Source: a bacterium UBP1_UBA4783 (GTDB lineage: Bacteria > Krumholzibacteriota > Krumholzibacteriia > Krumholzibacteriales > Krumholzibacteriaceae). Taken from it: 21,162 nucleotides of DNA. The DNA lies in NCBI GenBank assembly GCA_002403075.1, contig DHHB01000098.1, positions 1-21,162 of the forward strand. The letters are read 5' to 3'. This document shows, piece by piece, positions 1 to 7,217 of the stretch. How positions within the stretch are numbered: the first letter of the stretch is position 1; each line of letters begins with the position of its first letter. Made by a program: the position numbers and the translations under genes. The notes under the pieces were generated by a model. It was not told the DNA's origin and searched no databases. It saw nothing but the letters and a program-made list of their open reading frames with translations.

Positions 1-221
1 AAGTAGAGGCCATCTTTGAGAGCAGACCATGCGGTCTGCAATGTTATGCGGTATTAGCAGCCCGTTAGAACTGTTATTCCACACTCGAGGGCAGGTTTCC
101 CACGCGTTACTCACCCGTCCGCCACTGTACTCGCAATCCGAAGAATGCTTTCTCGTTCGACTTGCATGCCTAATCCACGCCGCCAGCGTTCATTCTGAGC
201 CAGGATCGAACTCTCCGTTGT
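1..221 (-). rRNA. rrs: 16S ribosomal RNA, 5' end only (gene runs off the left edge)
   Basis: Read on the minus strand, the sequence contains the conserved 16S start (GAGAGTTCGATCCTGGCTCA, near 196-215), then the GGCGGCGTGGATTAGGCATG block, the V1 loop, and GGCGGACGGGTGAGTAACGC at about 103-122. The mature 5' end is placed near 221 by distance from the GAGAGTTCGATCC block and is approximate. Only about 220 nucleotides of the 5' domain are present. The GTTCGATCC form and the GGCGTGGATTAGGCATGCAAG block are not the usual proteobacterial or firmicute form, but the fragment is too short for me to assign a phylum by eye. The gene is divergent from the penicillin-binding protein gene and has two promoters upstream. 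Confidence 0.97.
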
Positions 222-374
222 AATAAAAACCGAAGAGCCGTAGCCTGCGCTACGCTCGAATTGACGTTCTTCCCATCGATCCAAAAAGGACCGGCGGGCC
301 CGAACCATCTGGCAAGGGCATCGCACGCTATTTCATTTTCAAAGAACGGAAATCCCTATATGGATTTTCTCCAA
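222..374 (-). other. pre-16S rRNA leader
   Basis: This transcribed, non-coding leader lies between the proximal promoter (start site expected near 374) and the mature 16S end. It holds a boxA-like element (336-347), a hairpin close to the mature end (235-257, stem CGTAGC/GCTACG plus GAG/CTC with one bulged base), and a small inverted repeat at 350-367 (AAATCC/GGATTT) near the transcript 5' end. No convincing protein-coding gene is seen here; short open frames in this stretch lack ribosome binding sites. The 3' partner of any RNase III processing stem would lie beyond the left edge. Confidence 0.75.
336..347 (-). promoter_or_regulatory. boxA-like antitermination element in the rRNA leader
   Basis: The minus strand reads GTTCTTTGAAAA. 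This resembles the boxA (NusB/S10 antitermination) element of bacterial rRNA leaders in sequence and in position, between the promoter and the mature 16S 5' end. Function is inferred from family knowledge. Confidence 0.6.
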
Positions 375-403
375 AAGGCCAATATATACCCATTGGCCCT
401 TTT
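373..403. repeat. inverted repeat overlapping rRNA promoter P2
   Basis: Arms GGCCAAT (377-383) and ATTGGCC (392-398) are separated by 8 bases. Allowing one bulged C they extend to AAAAGGCCAAT and ATTGGCC-C-TTTT. The element spans the -10 hexamer and lies between the -35 and the start site, where a DNA-binding protein would block polymerase. It cannot form fully in the P2 transcript because P2 starts inside it. Confidence 0.6.
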
Positions 404-409
404 TGTCAA
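381..409 (-). promoter_or_regulatory. rRNA promoter P2 (proximal), sigma70 type
   Basis: On the minus strand, TTGACA (404-409) is followed by a 17-base spacer and TATATT (381-386). The bases just after the -10 are GGCC, a GC-rich discriminator of the kind associated with stringent control. The expected start is near 374. An inverted repeat (377-398) covers the -10 and most of the spacer. Confidence 0.88.
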
Positions 410-484
410 TCCCTATCGAGGGGATTTGCAAAAAATTTTGGAGGCCTGCAAAACACTATCATGCTTTGCCTTAGGCGTGCAGTG

Positions 485-513
485 TATATAAGGGTCGGCG
501 GCCGGTTTGTCAA
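485..513 (-). promoter_or_regulatory. rRNA promoter P1 (distal), sigma70 type
   Basis: On the minus strand, TTGACA (508-513), a 17-base spacer and TATATA (485-490) form a near-consensus promoter about 104 bases upstream of P2. Tandem strong promoters are typical of rRNA operons. The expected start is near 478. Confidence 0.88.
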
Positions 514-671
514 CACCTTTTTATCGGGAATCGCGCGATTTCTTCTCTGAGCCCCGATCGAGCCGCTGGGCGCGCCCGAAAAGAGTGGAAAAGGGGCGGC
601 GCTGTCGCTACAGTATCCGCAGCCGGCGGCCGCACGGCGCGGCCCCGCGCAGCGAACGGAGACGACGAACG

Positions 672-2792
672 ATGGCGTTCCGGCCACTCACGCGCGGAGA
701 GCGGATCCTCCTCTGGAGCCTCGGGCTGTGCTTCGTGTGCATGCTCGGCGTCGCCGTGGGAGCGGTCGTCTACTTCTCGCGCGATCTGCCCTCGATGGAG
801 CGGCTCGAGATGATCGAGCCCGCGCTCAAGACGCGCATTCTCGCGCGCGACTCGTCGGTCGTGAGGGAGTTCTACGAGGAGAACCGCGTCTTCGTCCCGC
901 TCGATCGGATCCCCCTCGCCGCCCGCCGCGCGTTCCTCGCCGTCGAGGACCGTCACTTCTACGAGCACAGCGGCATCGATCTGCGGCGGCTCATCTTCGT
1001 CGCGGCGAGCAACCTCTTCGATCTGCGCGGCGCGCGCGGGACGAGCACGATCACGCAGCAGCTCTCGCGCGATCTCTTCCTCACGAAGGAGCAGACCTTC
1101 GCTCGCAAGATCAAGGAGGTGCTGCTCTCCTTCAAGATCGAGCGCACGTACTCGAAGGACGAGATCCTCGAGATGTACCTCAACCAAATCTACTTCGGCG
1201 AGGGCACGTACGGCATCGAAGCCGCCTCGAGGAAGTATTTCGGAAAGCCGGTGCAGGAGCTCGGTCTCAATCAGATCGCGCTGCTCGCGGGGCTCCCGAA
1301 GAATCCGGGCGGCTACAACCCCTTCACGAATCGCGAGCGATCGGTGCGGCGCATGCAGACCGTGCTCGGAGAGATGGAGGAGTTCGGCGTCATCACGAAG
1401 GCGGAGCGCGATTCGCTCAAGGCCGGCTCCCTCGACATCGTGACGAAGGTCTCGGAGGATCAGGAGTTCGCCGGCTACTTCTGCGAGCACATCCGGCAGA
1501 TCCTCGAGGCGAAGTACGGCTCGCGTCCGATCTACCGCGAGGGGTACACCGTCTACACGACGCTCGACGCCCGGCTTCAGCGCGCGGCGGAGCGCGCTCT
1601 CGAGGCGCAGATGGTGCGGCTCGAGAGCGAGAAGCGCTTCGCGCAGACGCGCGCGCAGTACGAAAAGGCGGCGGCGGGCGGCGAGAAGGTGAAGGCCGAG
1701 TACCTCCAGGGGGCGCTCGCGGCGATCGATCCGCGCAGGGGGCACATTCTCGCCCTCATCGGCGGACGGAACTTCCGCGAGACGCAGTACAACCGCGCCC
1801 TGCAGGCGCCCCGCCAGCCCGGCTCGGCGTTCAAGCCCTTCCTCTACGTCGCCGCGCTCGAGAGCGGCTACAGCCCCTCCGACATCCTCATCGACACGCC
1901 GTTCGTCGTGGAGCTTCCGAACGGCGACGTCTGGAAGCCCCGCAACTACGACCGGAAGTTTCACGGGGCCGTGTCGCTGCGCGAGGCGCTCTCGCGCTCT
2001 CTCAACATCCCTTCCGTCAAGCTCATTCAGGCGATCGGGCCGCCCACGGTGATCAACGTCGCCAAGCGGATGGGGATCAAGAGCCGCCTCCAGAACGTGC
2101 TCTCCCTCGCTCTCGGAACGAACGAGGTCACGCTGCTCGAGCTCACCGCCGCGTACGGCTGTCTCGCGGCCGAGGGGCTGCGGGCCGAGCCGATGGCGAT
2201 CCTGCGCATCGAGGACCGGAACGGCAACACCCTCGAGGAGTATCGCGAGTATCACGAGGACGTCCTCGGCGCCGACGTCTCCTACATCATCACGGACATG
2301 CTCACGAGCGTGATCGACGAGGTGCAGGGAACGGGAGCCGCCGCCCGCGCCTACGGCCTCGACGTCCCCGTCGCGGGAAAGACGGGAACGACGGACGAGT
2401 ACACCGACGCCTGGTTCGTCGGCTATACGCCCGAGATCGTCGTCGGCGTCTGGACGGGGTTCGACGAGCGGAAGTCCATGGGAAGCGGCATGACCGGCGC
2501 GCGGGCCGCGCTTCCCATATGGGCCGAGGCGATGAAGGCGTTCTACCCGACGAACCGAGGGCCCGCGTTCACCGTGCCCGACAACATCGTCGAGGAGATC
2601 ATCTGCGGGGAATCGGGGCTGCTCGGCACGCCGTACTGCCCGAAGGTGCATCGCGAGATCTTCATCGGCGGAAGCGAGCCGGGGCGTCAGTGCGACATCC
2701 ACCGCGTGAGCCAGTACGACCTGCTCGACAAGGAAAAGGACTTCCGGGAGCTCGACCGGGAGGCCTCCCGCGAGAAGGTCGTGCCGCGCTGA
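672..2792 (+). CDS. mrcA: penicillin-binding protein 1A (transglycosylase/transpeptidase)
   Basis: This 706-residue class A PBP polymerises lipid II and cross-links peptidoglycan at the outer face of the inner membrane. A short basic N-terminus leads into a membrane anchor (about residues 12-36). The glycosyltransferase-51 domain shows EDRHFYEHSG (catalytic Glu at 92), GTSTITQQ (123-130) and the EMYLNQIYFG block. The transpeptidase domain shows SAFK (Ser385, Lys388), SLN (443-445) and KTGT from Lys570. Length is normal for a PBP1A lacking a large inserted domain. The start at 672 was chosen because it has GGAG ten bases upstream and sits just before the anchor. A longer frame from 507 would overlap the rRNA promoter and add an Arg-rich, non-conserved leader. 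A weak promoter candidate (TGGAAA 586-591, 17 bases, TACAGT 609-614) lies upstream. The gene converges on deoA. Confidence 0.96.
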   Translation: MAFRPLTRGERILLWSLGLCFVCMLGVAVGAVVYFSRDLPSMERLEMIEPALKTRILARDSSVVREFYEENRVFVPLDRIPLAARRAFLAVEDRHFYEHSGIDLRRLIFVAASNLFDLRGARGTSTITQQLSRDLFLTKEQTFARKIKEVLLSFKIERTYSKDEILEMYLNQIYFGEGTYGIEAASRKYFGKPVQELGLNQIALLAGLPKNPGGYNPFTNRERSVRRMQTVLGEMEEFGVITKAERDSLKAGSLDIVTKVSEDQEFAGYFCEHIRQILEAKYGSRPIYREGYTVYTTLDARLQRAAERALEAQMVRLESEKRFAQTRAQYEKAAAGGEKVKAEYLQGALAAIDPRRGHILALIGGRNFRETQYNRALQAPRQPGSAFKPFLYVAALESGYSPSDILIDTPFVVELPNGDVWKPRNYDRKFHGAVSLREALSRSLNIPSVKLIQAIGPPTVINVAKRMGIKSRLQNVLSLALGTNEVTLLELTAAYGCLAAEGLRAEPMAILRIEDRNGNTLEEYREYHEDVLGADVSYIITDMLTSVIDEVQGTGAAARAYGLDVPVAGKTGTTDEYTDAWFVGYTPEIVVGVWTGFDERKSMGSGMTGARAALPIWAEAMKAFYPTNRGPAFTVPDNIVEEIICGESGLLGTPYCPKVHREIFIGGSEPGRQCDIHRVSQYDLLDKEKDFRELDREASREKVVPR

Positions 2793-2811
2793 GCCGCGGC
2801 GCGTCCGCGGC
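2793..2811. terminator. hairpin between convergent mrcA and deoA, possible bidirectional terminator
   Basis: A perfect 7-bp stem (GCCGCGG/CCGCGGC) with a 5-base loop starts immediately after the mrcA stop codon and lies 17 bases beyond the deoA stop on the other strand. There is no T-run on either side, so intrinsic termination is uncertain. Confidence 0.4.
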
Positions 2812-2828
2812 ATCGGATCGAGAGAGAT

Positions 2829-4124
2829 TCAATCGATAATGAGGCTCGGGCGCGCGATGGGCTCTCCGGAGAAGCCCGTCGCGCGCTCGAGTCGCCGCGC
2901 CGCGGCCTCCGCGGCTGCGGCCGTCGCGGCGTGGATCTCGAAGAGCGGCTCTCCCGCGGAGACGGCGTCTCCCGTTTTCTTGAGGCACACGATCCCGGCC
3001 GAAGGATCGACGGCGTCCTCCCGGCGCAGGCGCCCGCCCCCGAGCTCGCGAACGGTCTCGCCGACGATCCGCGCGTCGAGGCGCGAGAGGTATCCCGATC
3101 CGGCGGCCGGGACGATCCTCGCGACGGGAGCCGCCGGGAGACCGAACCGCGGGGCCGAGAGATCGATCCTCCCCCCCTGCGCGGCGACGATCCGCTCGAA
3201 CCGCTCGAGCGCGCGTCCCGAATCGATCGCGCGGCGGGCGAGATCCTCGCCCTCGGCGACGGACGGCGCGAGAGCGCCTGCGACGAGCATCTCGGCCGCG
3301 AGCCGCACCGTAAGGGAGACGACGTCGGCCGGTCCCCTCCCTTCGAGCGCGCGGATCGACTCCTCGATCTCGAGGGCGTTGCCCACGGCGGCGCCGAGGG
3401 GCTCGTCCATCGACGTCACGAGGGTTTTCACGAGAACGCCCATCGCCGCTCCGGCCGCCTCGAGGGCCCCCGCGAGCCCCCGCGCGTCCGCGAGCGTCTC
3501 CATGAACGCGCCGCGACCGCACTTCACGTCGATCACGACGCCCGAGATCCCCTCCGCGAGTTTCTTCGAGAGGATGCTCGAGACGATGAGCGGAACGCTC
3601 TCGACCGTGGCCGTGGCGTCGCGCAGGGCGTAGAGCATGCGGTCGGCGGGGACGAGATCCGCCGTCTGACCCGCGAAGCACCCGCCGTGCGCCCGGACCA
3701 GCCGGCCGATCGACTCCTCGTCGAGCGCCGTCGCGAAGCCGGGGATCGACTCGAGCTTGTCGAGCGTGCCGCCGGTGTGACCGAGCGAGCGCCCGGAGAT
3801 CATCGGCACGAAGAGTCCGCAGGAAGCGGCCACGGGAAGGAGGGGGATCGAGATCTTGTCGCCGACCCCTCCCGTGCTGTGCTTGTCGACGAGCGGACCC
3901 GGACAATCGTCGACGCGGAGCGCGCGCCCGCTCGCGAGCATGACCCGGGTCAGCGCGGCCGTCTCGCCGCTCGTCATGCCCCGAAGCATGACGGCCATGA
4001 GAAACGCGGCGACCTGATAGTCGGGCACCTCACCCGCGAGGGCGCCGGCGACGAATCCGCGGATCTCGTCCTCGTCGAGACGGCCGCCGTCGCGCTTTTT
4101 CCGTATGACGTCGTACGCGTTCAC
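2829..4124 (-). CDS. deoA: thymidine / pyrimidine-nucleoside phosphorylase
   Basis: This 431-residue cytosolic enzyme performs phosphorolysis of thymidine or deoxyuridine (or uridine, if Pdp-type) to a base and (deoxy)ribose-1-phosphate. It carries the family signature DKHSTGGVGDK and the following SGRSLGHTGGTLDKLE block, with YALRDATATVES and SSILSKK further on. The C-terminal alpha/beta domain ends with LKKTGDAVSAGEPLF. The start is a GTG at 4124 whose last bases overlap the deoC stop (GTGA), giving the usual N-terminus VNAYDVIRKKRDGG. An in-frame ATG at 4139 is possible, but its GGAGGA abuts the codon with no spacing. DeoC and DeoB, which process the sugar phosphate, are encoded directly upstream. 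Substrate preference (thymidine only or broad) cannot be read from the sequence. Confidence 0.95.
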   Translation of the reverse strand: MNAYDVIRKKRDGGRLDEDEIRGFVAGALAGEVPDYQVAAFLMAVMLRGMTSGETAALTRVMLASGRALRVDDCPGPLVDKHSTGGVGDKISIPLLPVAASCGLFVPMISGRSLGHTGGTLDKLESIPGFATALDEESIGRLVRAHGGCFAGQTADLVPADRMLYALRDATATVESVPLIVSSILSKKLAEGISGVVIDVKCGRGAFMETLADARGLAGALEAAGAAMGVLVKTLVTSMDEPLGAAVGNALEIEESIRALEGRGPADVVSLTVRLAAEMLVAGALAPSVAEGEDLARRAIDSGRALERFERIVAAQGGRIDLSAPRFGLPAAPVARIVPAAGSGYLSRLDARIVGETVRELGGGRLRREDAVDPSAGIVCLKKTGDAVSAGEPLFEIHAATAAAAEAAARRLERATGFSGEPIARPSLIID

Positions 4125-4786
4125 GGGAGCTTCTTCCATTCCTCCATGATCGCGACGCTCGCGCTCGTTCCGATCCTGTCGGCGCCCGCGCGCACGAGCT
4201 CGAGGGCGAAGGAGGCGGTTCGGATTCCGGCCGACGCCTTGACGCCGAATCCGGGGCCCACCGCGCGGCGCATGATCTCGACGTCGCGGACGCTCGCCCC
4301 CGGCGGGCCGAATCCGGTGGAGGTCTTGACGAAACGCGCTCCCGCCTCCCGCGCGAGGAGACAGGCGCGCGCCTTTTCCCGGTCGTCGAGGAGCGCCGCC
4401 TCGATGATGACCTTGACGAGCGCCTCCCCGCACGCGGCGACGACGCCCGCGATGTCCGTGCGGACGGCGTCGGCGTCTCCCGACTTGAAGGCGCCGACGT
4501 TCATCACCATGTCGATCTCGCGCGCGCCGGCGCGCACGGCCCGGCCCGCCTCGAACGCCTTGACCTCGCGGTCGACGGCGCCGAGCGGGAACCCGGCGAT
4601 GGAGCACACGACGACGTCCGTGCCGGCGAGCTCGCGGGAGGCGAGCGGCACCCAGTGCGTGTTGACGACCGCCGAAAAGAAGCCGTGCTCCACGGCTTCG
4701 CGGCAGAGGCGTTTCACGTCCGCCGCGGCCGCGTCGGGCCGCAGAAGCGTGTGATCGATGAGCCGCGCGAGATCGATGTTCTCCAC
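4121..4786 (-). CDS. deoC: deoxyribose-phosphate aldolase
   Basis: This 221-residue class I aldolase splits 2-deoxyribose-5-phosphate into acetaldehyde and glyceraldehyde-3-phosphate. The TIM-barrel protein shows RLIDHTLLRP near the N-terminus, EIDMVMNVGA (Asp92), the Schiff-base lysine in FVKTSTGFG (Lys154) and the second active-site lysine in GVKASAGIRT (Lys183). Length matches the short DeoC group (Bacillus type, about 220 residues). The GTG start at 4786 has GGGAG six bases upstream, and no ATG fits the conserved N-terminus. It lies 26 bases after deoB and overlaps deoA by 4 bases, consistent with translational coupling in a deoxynucleoside catabolic operon. Confidence 0.95.
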   Translation of the reverse strand: MENIDLARLIDHTLLRPDAAAADVKRLCREAVEHGFFSAVVNTHWVPLASRELAGTDVVVCSIAGFPLGAVDREVKAFEAGRAVRAGAREIDMVMNVGAFKSGDADAVRTDIAGVVAACGEALVKVIIEAALLDDREKARACLLAREAGARFVKTSTGFGPPGASVRDVEIMRRAVGPGFGVKASAGIRTASFALELVRAGADRIGTSASVAIMEEWKKLP

Positions 4787-4812
4787 CGTCGTCTCCCTTC
4801 GCGACACGCGGC

Positions 4813-5985
4813 TCACTCGAGAGCCGCGAGAAAGCTTTTCCCCGTCCGCGGCGGCAGGCCGAACCATTCGGCGAGCGTGGCGGCGAGGTCGGCGAGGGTA
4901 TCCCTCGCGCCGAGCGGAACGCCCGCGCGGCCGGAACCGGCGATCGCGGCGAGAATCGGCGAATACTCCCGCGTATGGTCCGATCCGGGCATCGTCGGAT
5001 CGCATCCGTGATCGCTCGTCACGGCGAGCAGCGCGCCCGGCGGGAGGAGCGCCATGAAGCGGGCGAGCCAGCCGTCGAAGCGCTCGAGCCCGCGCGCGAA
5101 GCTCCCGGGATCGCGCCGGTGCCCCCAGATCATGTCGAAATCGACGAGGTTCACGAAGAGGAGCGAGAACGGGTCGCCCTCGCGGAGCACGCGGTCGGCG
5201 CCGCGCATCGCGGCCTCGTTCCCGCCCGCCCGCACGATCCGGGCGATGCCGCGCCTCGCGAACAGGTCGTGGATCTTCCCGACGGTCGCGACCCGGCCGC
5301 CGGCCTCCGCGAGGTCGTCGAGCAGGGTCGGTCCGGGCGGCGGGAGCGAGAAGTCGCGCCTGCGCTTCGTGCGGACGAACGCGCCGGGACTCCCGGTGAA
5401 CGGCCGCGCGATGACCCGCGCGACGTGGTGCGGCGGAACGAGGACGCTCCTCGCCGTCCGGCACATGCGGTAGAGCTCGCGCACGGGGACCGCCGCTTCG
5501 TGCGCCGCGATCTGAAAAACGCTGTCCGCCGACGTGTAGACGATCGGCCGGCCCGTGCGGAGGTGCTCCGCGCCGAGCTCTTCTATGATCGCGGTTCCCG
5601 AGGCGGCGCGGTTGCCGAGCACGGCGCGCCCGACGCGCTTCTCGAAGGCGGCGACGATATCGGGGGGAAAGCCGTCCGGATAGACGGGAAAGGGCTCGCG
5701 GAGCGCGCATCCCATGAGCTCCCAGTGTCCCGTCGTCGAATCCTTTCCCGGGGACAGAGCTGCCATGCGGCCGAACGAGGCGGATGGACGGACCGCGGGC
5801 TCGACGCCCCGTATCGGGGCGACGCCGCCGAGCCCGAGCGCTTGAAGCGTGGGAAGACGAAGCCCGCCGACGGCCCGCGCCGTGTTCGAGAGGGTGCTCG
5901 CGCCGCGGTCTCCGTAGCGCGCGGCGTCGGGAAGCTCGCCGGCGCCGACGCCGTCGAGCACGATTGTCACCGCTTGCCTCTTCAT
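4813..5985 (-). CDS. deoB: phosphopentomutase
   Basis: This 390-residue, Mn-dependent member of the alkaline phosphatase superfamily interconverts (deoxy)ribose-1-phosphate and -5-phosphate. It links nucleoside phosphorylase to DeoC. Visible motifs are VLDGVGAGELPD (metal Asp11), GKDSTTGHWELMG (80-92, with Thr85 in the position of the phosphorylated Thr of studied enzymes), LVDFDMIWGHRRD and TSDHGCDPTMPGSDHTREY near the C-terminus. Length is slightly below E. coli DeoB (about 407). The ATG start precedes the conserved MKRQAVTIVLDG. The Shine-Dalgarno (GGGG) is weak. A 64-base gap containing a GC-rich hairpin separates it from alr upstream, so its expression may be partly uncoupled. Confidence 0.95.
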   Translation of the reverse strand: MKRQAVTIVLDGVGAGELPDAARYGDRGASTLSNTARAVGGLRLPTLQALGLGGVAPIRGVEPAVRPSASFGRMAALSPGKDSTTGHWELMGCALREPFPVYPDGFPPDIVAAFEKRVGRAVLGNRAASGTAIIEELGAEHLRTGRPIVYTSADSVFQIAAHEAAVPVRELYRMCRTARSVLVPPHHVARVIARPFTGSPGAFVRTKRRRDFSLPPPGPTLLDDLAEAGGRVATVGKIHDLFARRGIARIVRAGGNEAAMRGADRVLREGDPFSLLFVNLVDFDMIWGHRRDPGSFARGLERFDGWLARFMALLPPGALLAVTSDHGCDPTMPGSDHTREYSPILAAIAGSGRAGVPLGARDTLADLAATLAEWFGLPPRTGKSFLAALE

Positions 5986-5995
5986 GAAACGCCCC

Positions 5996-6042
5996 GCGCG
6001 GTCCCGGCCCGGGAGGAACCCCGCGGAAGGACCGGGACGCGC
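5996..6042 (-). other. GC-rich hairpin in the alr-deoB gap
   Basis: Arms GCGCGGTCCCGG (5996-6007) and CCGGGACGCGC (6032-6042) pair over 11 bases with one bulge. No T-run follows on the minus strand. It may partially stop transcription or protect an mRNA end between alr and deoB. In GC-rich DNA some such structures occur by chance. Confidence 0.35.
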
Positions 6043-6049
6043 CGCGGTC

Positions 6050-7216
6050 TCAGGGAGCGTGCCGGACGCCGAGCAGCGTCTTCATGCTCTCGATCCGGCC
6101 GCTCCGCAGGTAGATGCGCGCGACGCGCTTGCTGATGCGGCAGAGAACCTCGTAGCTCAGCGTCTCGTCCCAGCGAGCGACGTCGTCGGCCGTGATTTCG
6201 CCTGCGCCCTGCCGCCCGAAGATGACGATCTCCTCCCCGACGCGCGCGTCGGGAAAGGCGGAGAGGTCGATCATCGTCATGTCCATCGTCACGCGCCCGA
6301 CGATCGGCACGCGGTTCCCGCGGTAGAGGAAATGTCCGTTGTTCGAAAGCCGGTGGCTCAGGCCGTGGCCGTACCCGACCGGCACGACGCCCATGCGTAT
6401 CGGCTGCTGGGCGACGTAGGTCCGCCCGTAGCTCACGCTCGCGCCGGCCGGCATGTCGCGGACGAGCACGAGGCGGGCCTTGAAGCTCATCACGGGCTCG
6501 ACGTCGATCCGGTCATGCAGGGCCGTCGAGGGCGCGTGCCCGTAGACGAAGAGTCCCGGCCGCACGAGGTTGAAATGCGACGAAGGGAAGTTCATGATCG
6601 CGGCGCTGTTCGCGCTGTGCACGTAACGGAACGTGACGCCGGCCGCCGCGAGGCGGTCGACGATCGCCGTGAACGAGTCGATCTGGTCCCGCGTGAAGGA
6701 GCTGTCGCTGTCCGATACGGGAAAATGCGTGTAGACGCCCTCGAGGCGCACGCCGGGAACGGCGCTCATGCGGACGATCGTATCGACCGCCTCGTCGCGC
6801 GGAACGCCCGCGCGTCCCATCCCCGTGTCGATCTCGACGTGGAGCGTGCACGTTCCTCCCCGGCTGCGCGCCGCCTCCCCCGCCGCCTCGGCGAACTCGA
6901 GTGAGGAGGCCGTCACCGCGAGATCGTTCTCGAGCGCCCGGTCGATCTCCTGCGGGAGAACGGGGCTCAGCACGAGGACCGGCAGTCCGATGCCCGCCCT
7001 GCGGAGCTCCCGCCCCTCGTCGAGCGTCGCGACGCCGAGCATCGCCACGCCGCATTCCTCCGCGAGCCGCGAGATCCGCACGGCGCCGTGCCCGTACGCG
7101 TCGGCCTTGACGACGAAAAGGATCGCGACCCCCGGCGGCACCATCGCGCGGACCCGTTCGATGTTGCGCCGCGCGGCGTCGAGGTTTATCTCCACCCACG
7201 CCGGAAAACGGTTCAC
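6050..7216 (-). CDS. alr: alanine racemase
   Basis: This 388-residue PLP enzyme makes D-alanine from L-alanine for peptidoglycan precursors in the cytosol. The PLP lysine is Lys37 in VVKADAYGHG. The catalytic Tyr of the C-terminal beta domain is Tyr263 in VSYGRTY, and the MDM block (Met311-Asp312) follows. The usual GYADG/GYGDG segment reads GYGHG here, a mild variation. The GTG start at 7216 has GGAGGG eight bases upstream and leaves only one base after the yhaM-like stop, so the two are co-transcribed. Placement next to nucleoside catabolism genes looks like operon packing, not a shared pathway. Confidence 0.95.
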   Translation of the reverse strand: MNRFPAWVEINLDAARRNIERVRAMVPPGVAILFVVKADAYGHGAVRISRLAEECGVAMLGVATLDEGRELRRAGIGLPVLVLSPVLPQEIDRALENDLAVTASSLEFAEAAGEAARSRGGTCTLHVEIDTGMGRAGVPRDEAVDTIVRMSAVPGVRLEGVYTHFPVSDSDSSFTRDQIDSFTAIVDRLAAAGVTFRYVHSANSAAIMNFPSSHFNLVRPGLFVYGHAPSTALHDRIDVEPVMSFKARLVLVRDMPAGASVSYGRTYVAQQPIRMGVVPVGYGHGLSHRLSNNGHFLYRGNRVPIVGRVTMDMTMIDLSAFPDARVGEEIVIFGRQGAGEITADDVARWDETLSYEVLCRISKRVARIYLRSGRIESMKTLLGVRHAP

Positions 7217-7217
7217 G

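Noticed and set aside
29..491. Small open frames within the 16S gene and its leader
   Set aside because: They overlap conserved rRNA sequence and rRNA promoters and have no ribosome binding sites.
507..671. Upstream extension of the PBP1A reading frame to 507
   Set aside because: It overlaps the distal rRNA promoter region, has no ribosome site and adds an Arg-rich non-conserved leader. The ATG at 672 has a suitable GGAG and precedes the membrane anchor.
510..2813. Long open frame antisense to the PBP1A gene (767 codons)
   Set aside because: It mirrors the codon structure of the real gene. Its protein is Arg/Glu/Leu-rich low-complexity text with no domains, an artefact of high GC content.
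4124..4139. ATG at 4139 as the deoA start
   Set aside because: Its purine-rich site touches the start codon with no spacing, and it adds five residues before the conserved N-terminus. GTG 4124 gives the usual family start and a GTGA coupling to deoC. The ATG remains possible.
2931..4754. Long plus-strand frame opposite deoA and deoC
   Set aside because: The opposite strand encodes complete, motif-bearing deoA and deoC. The plus-strand product is compositionally biased and has no recognisable motif.
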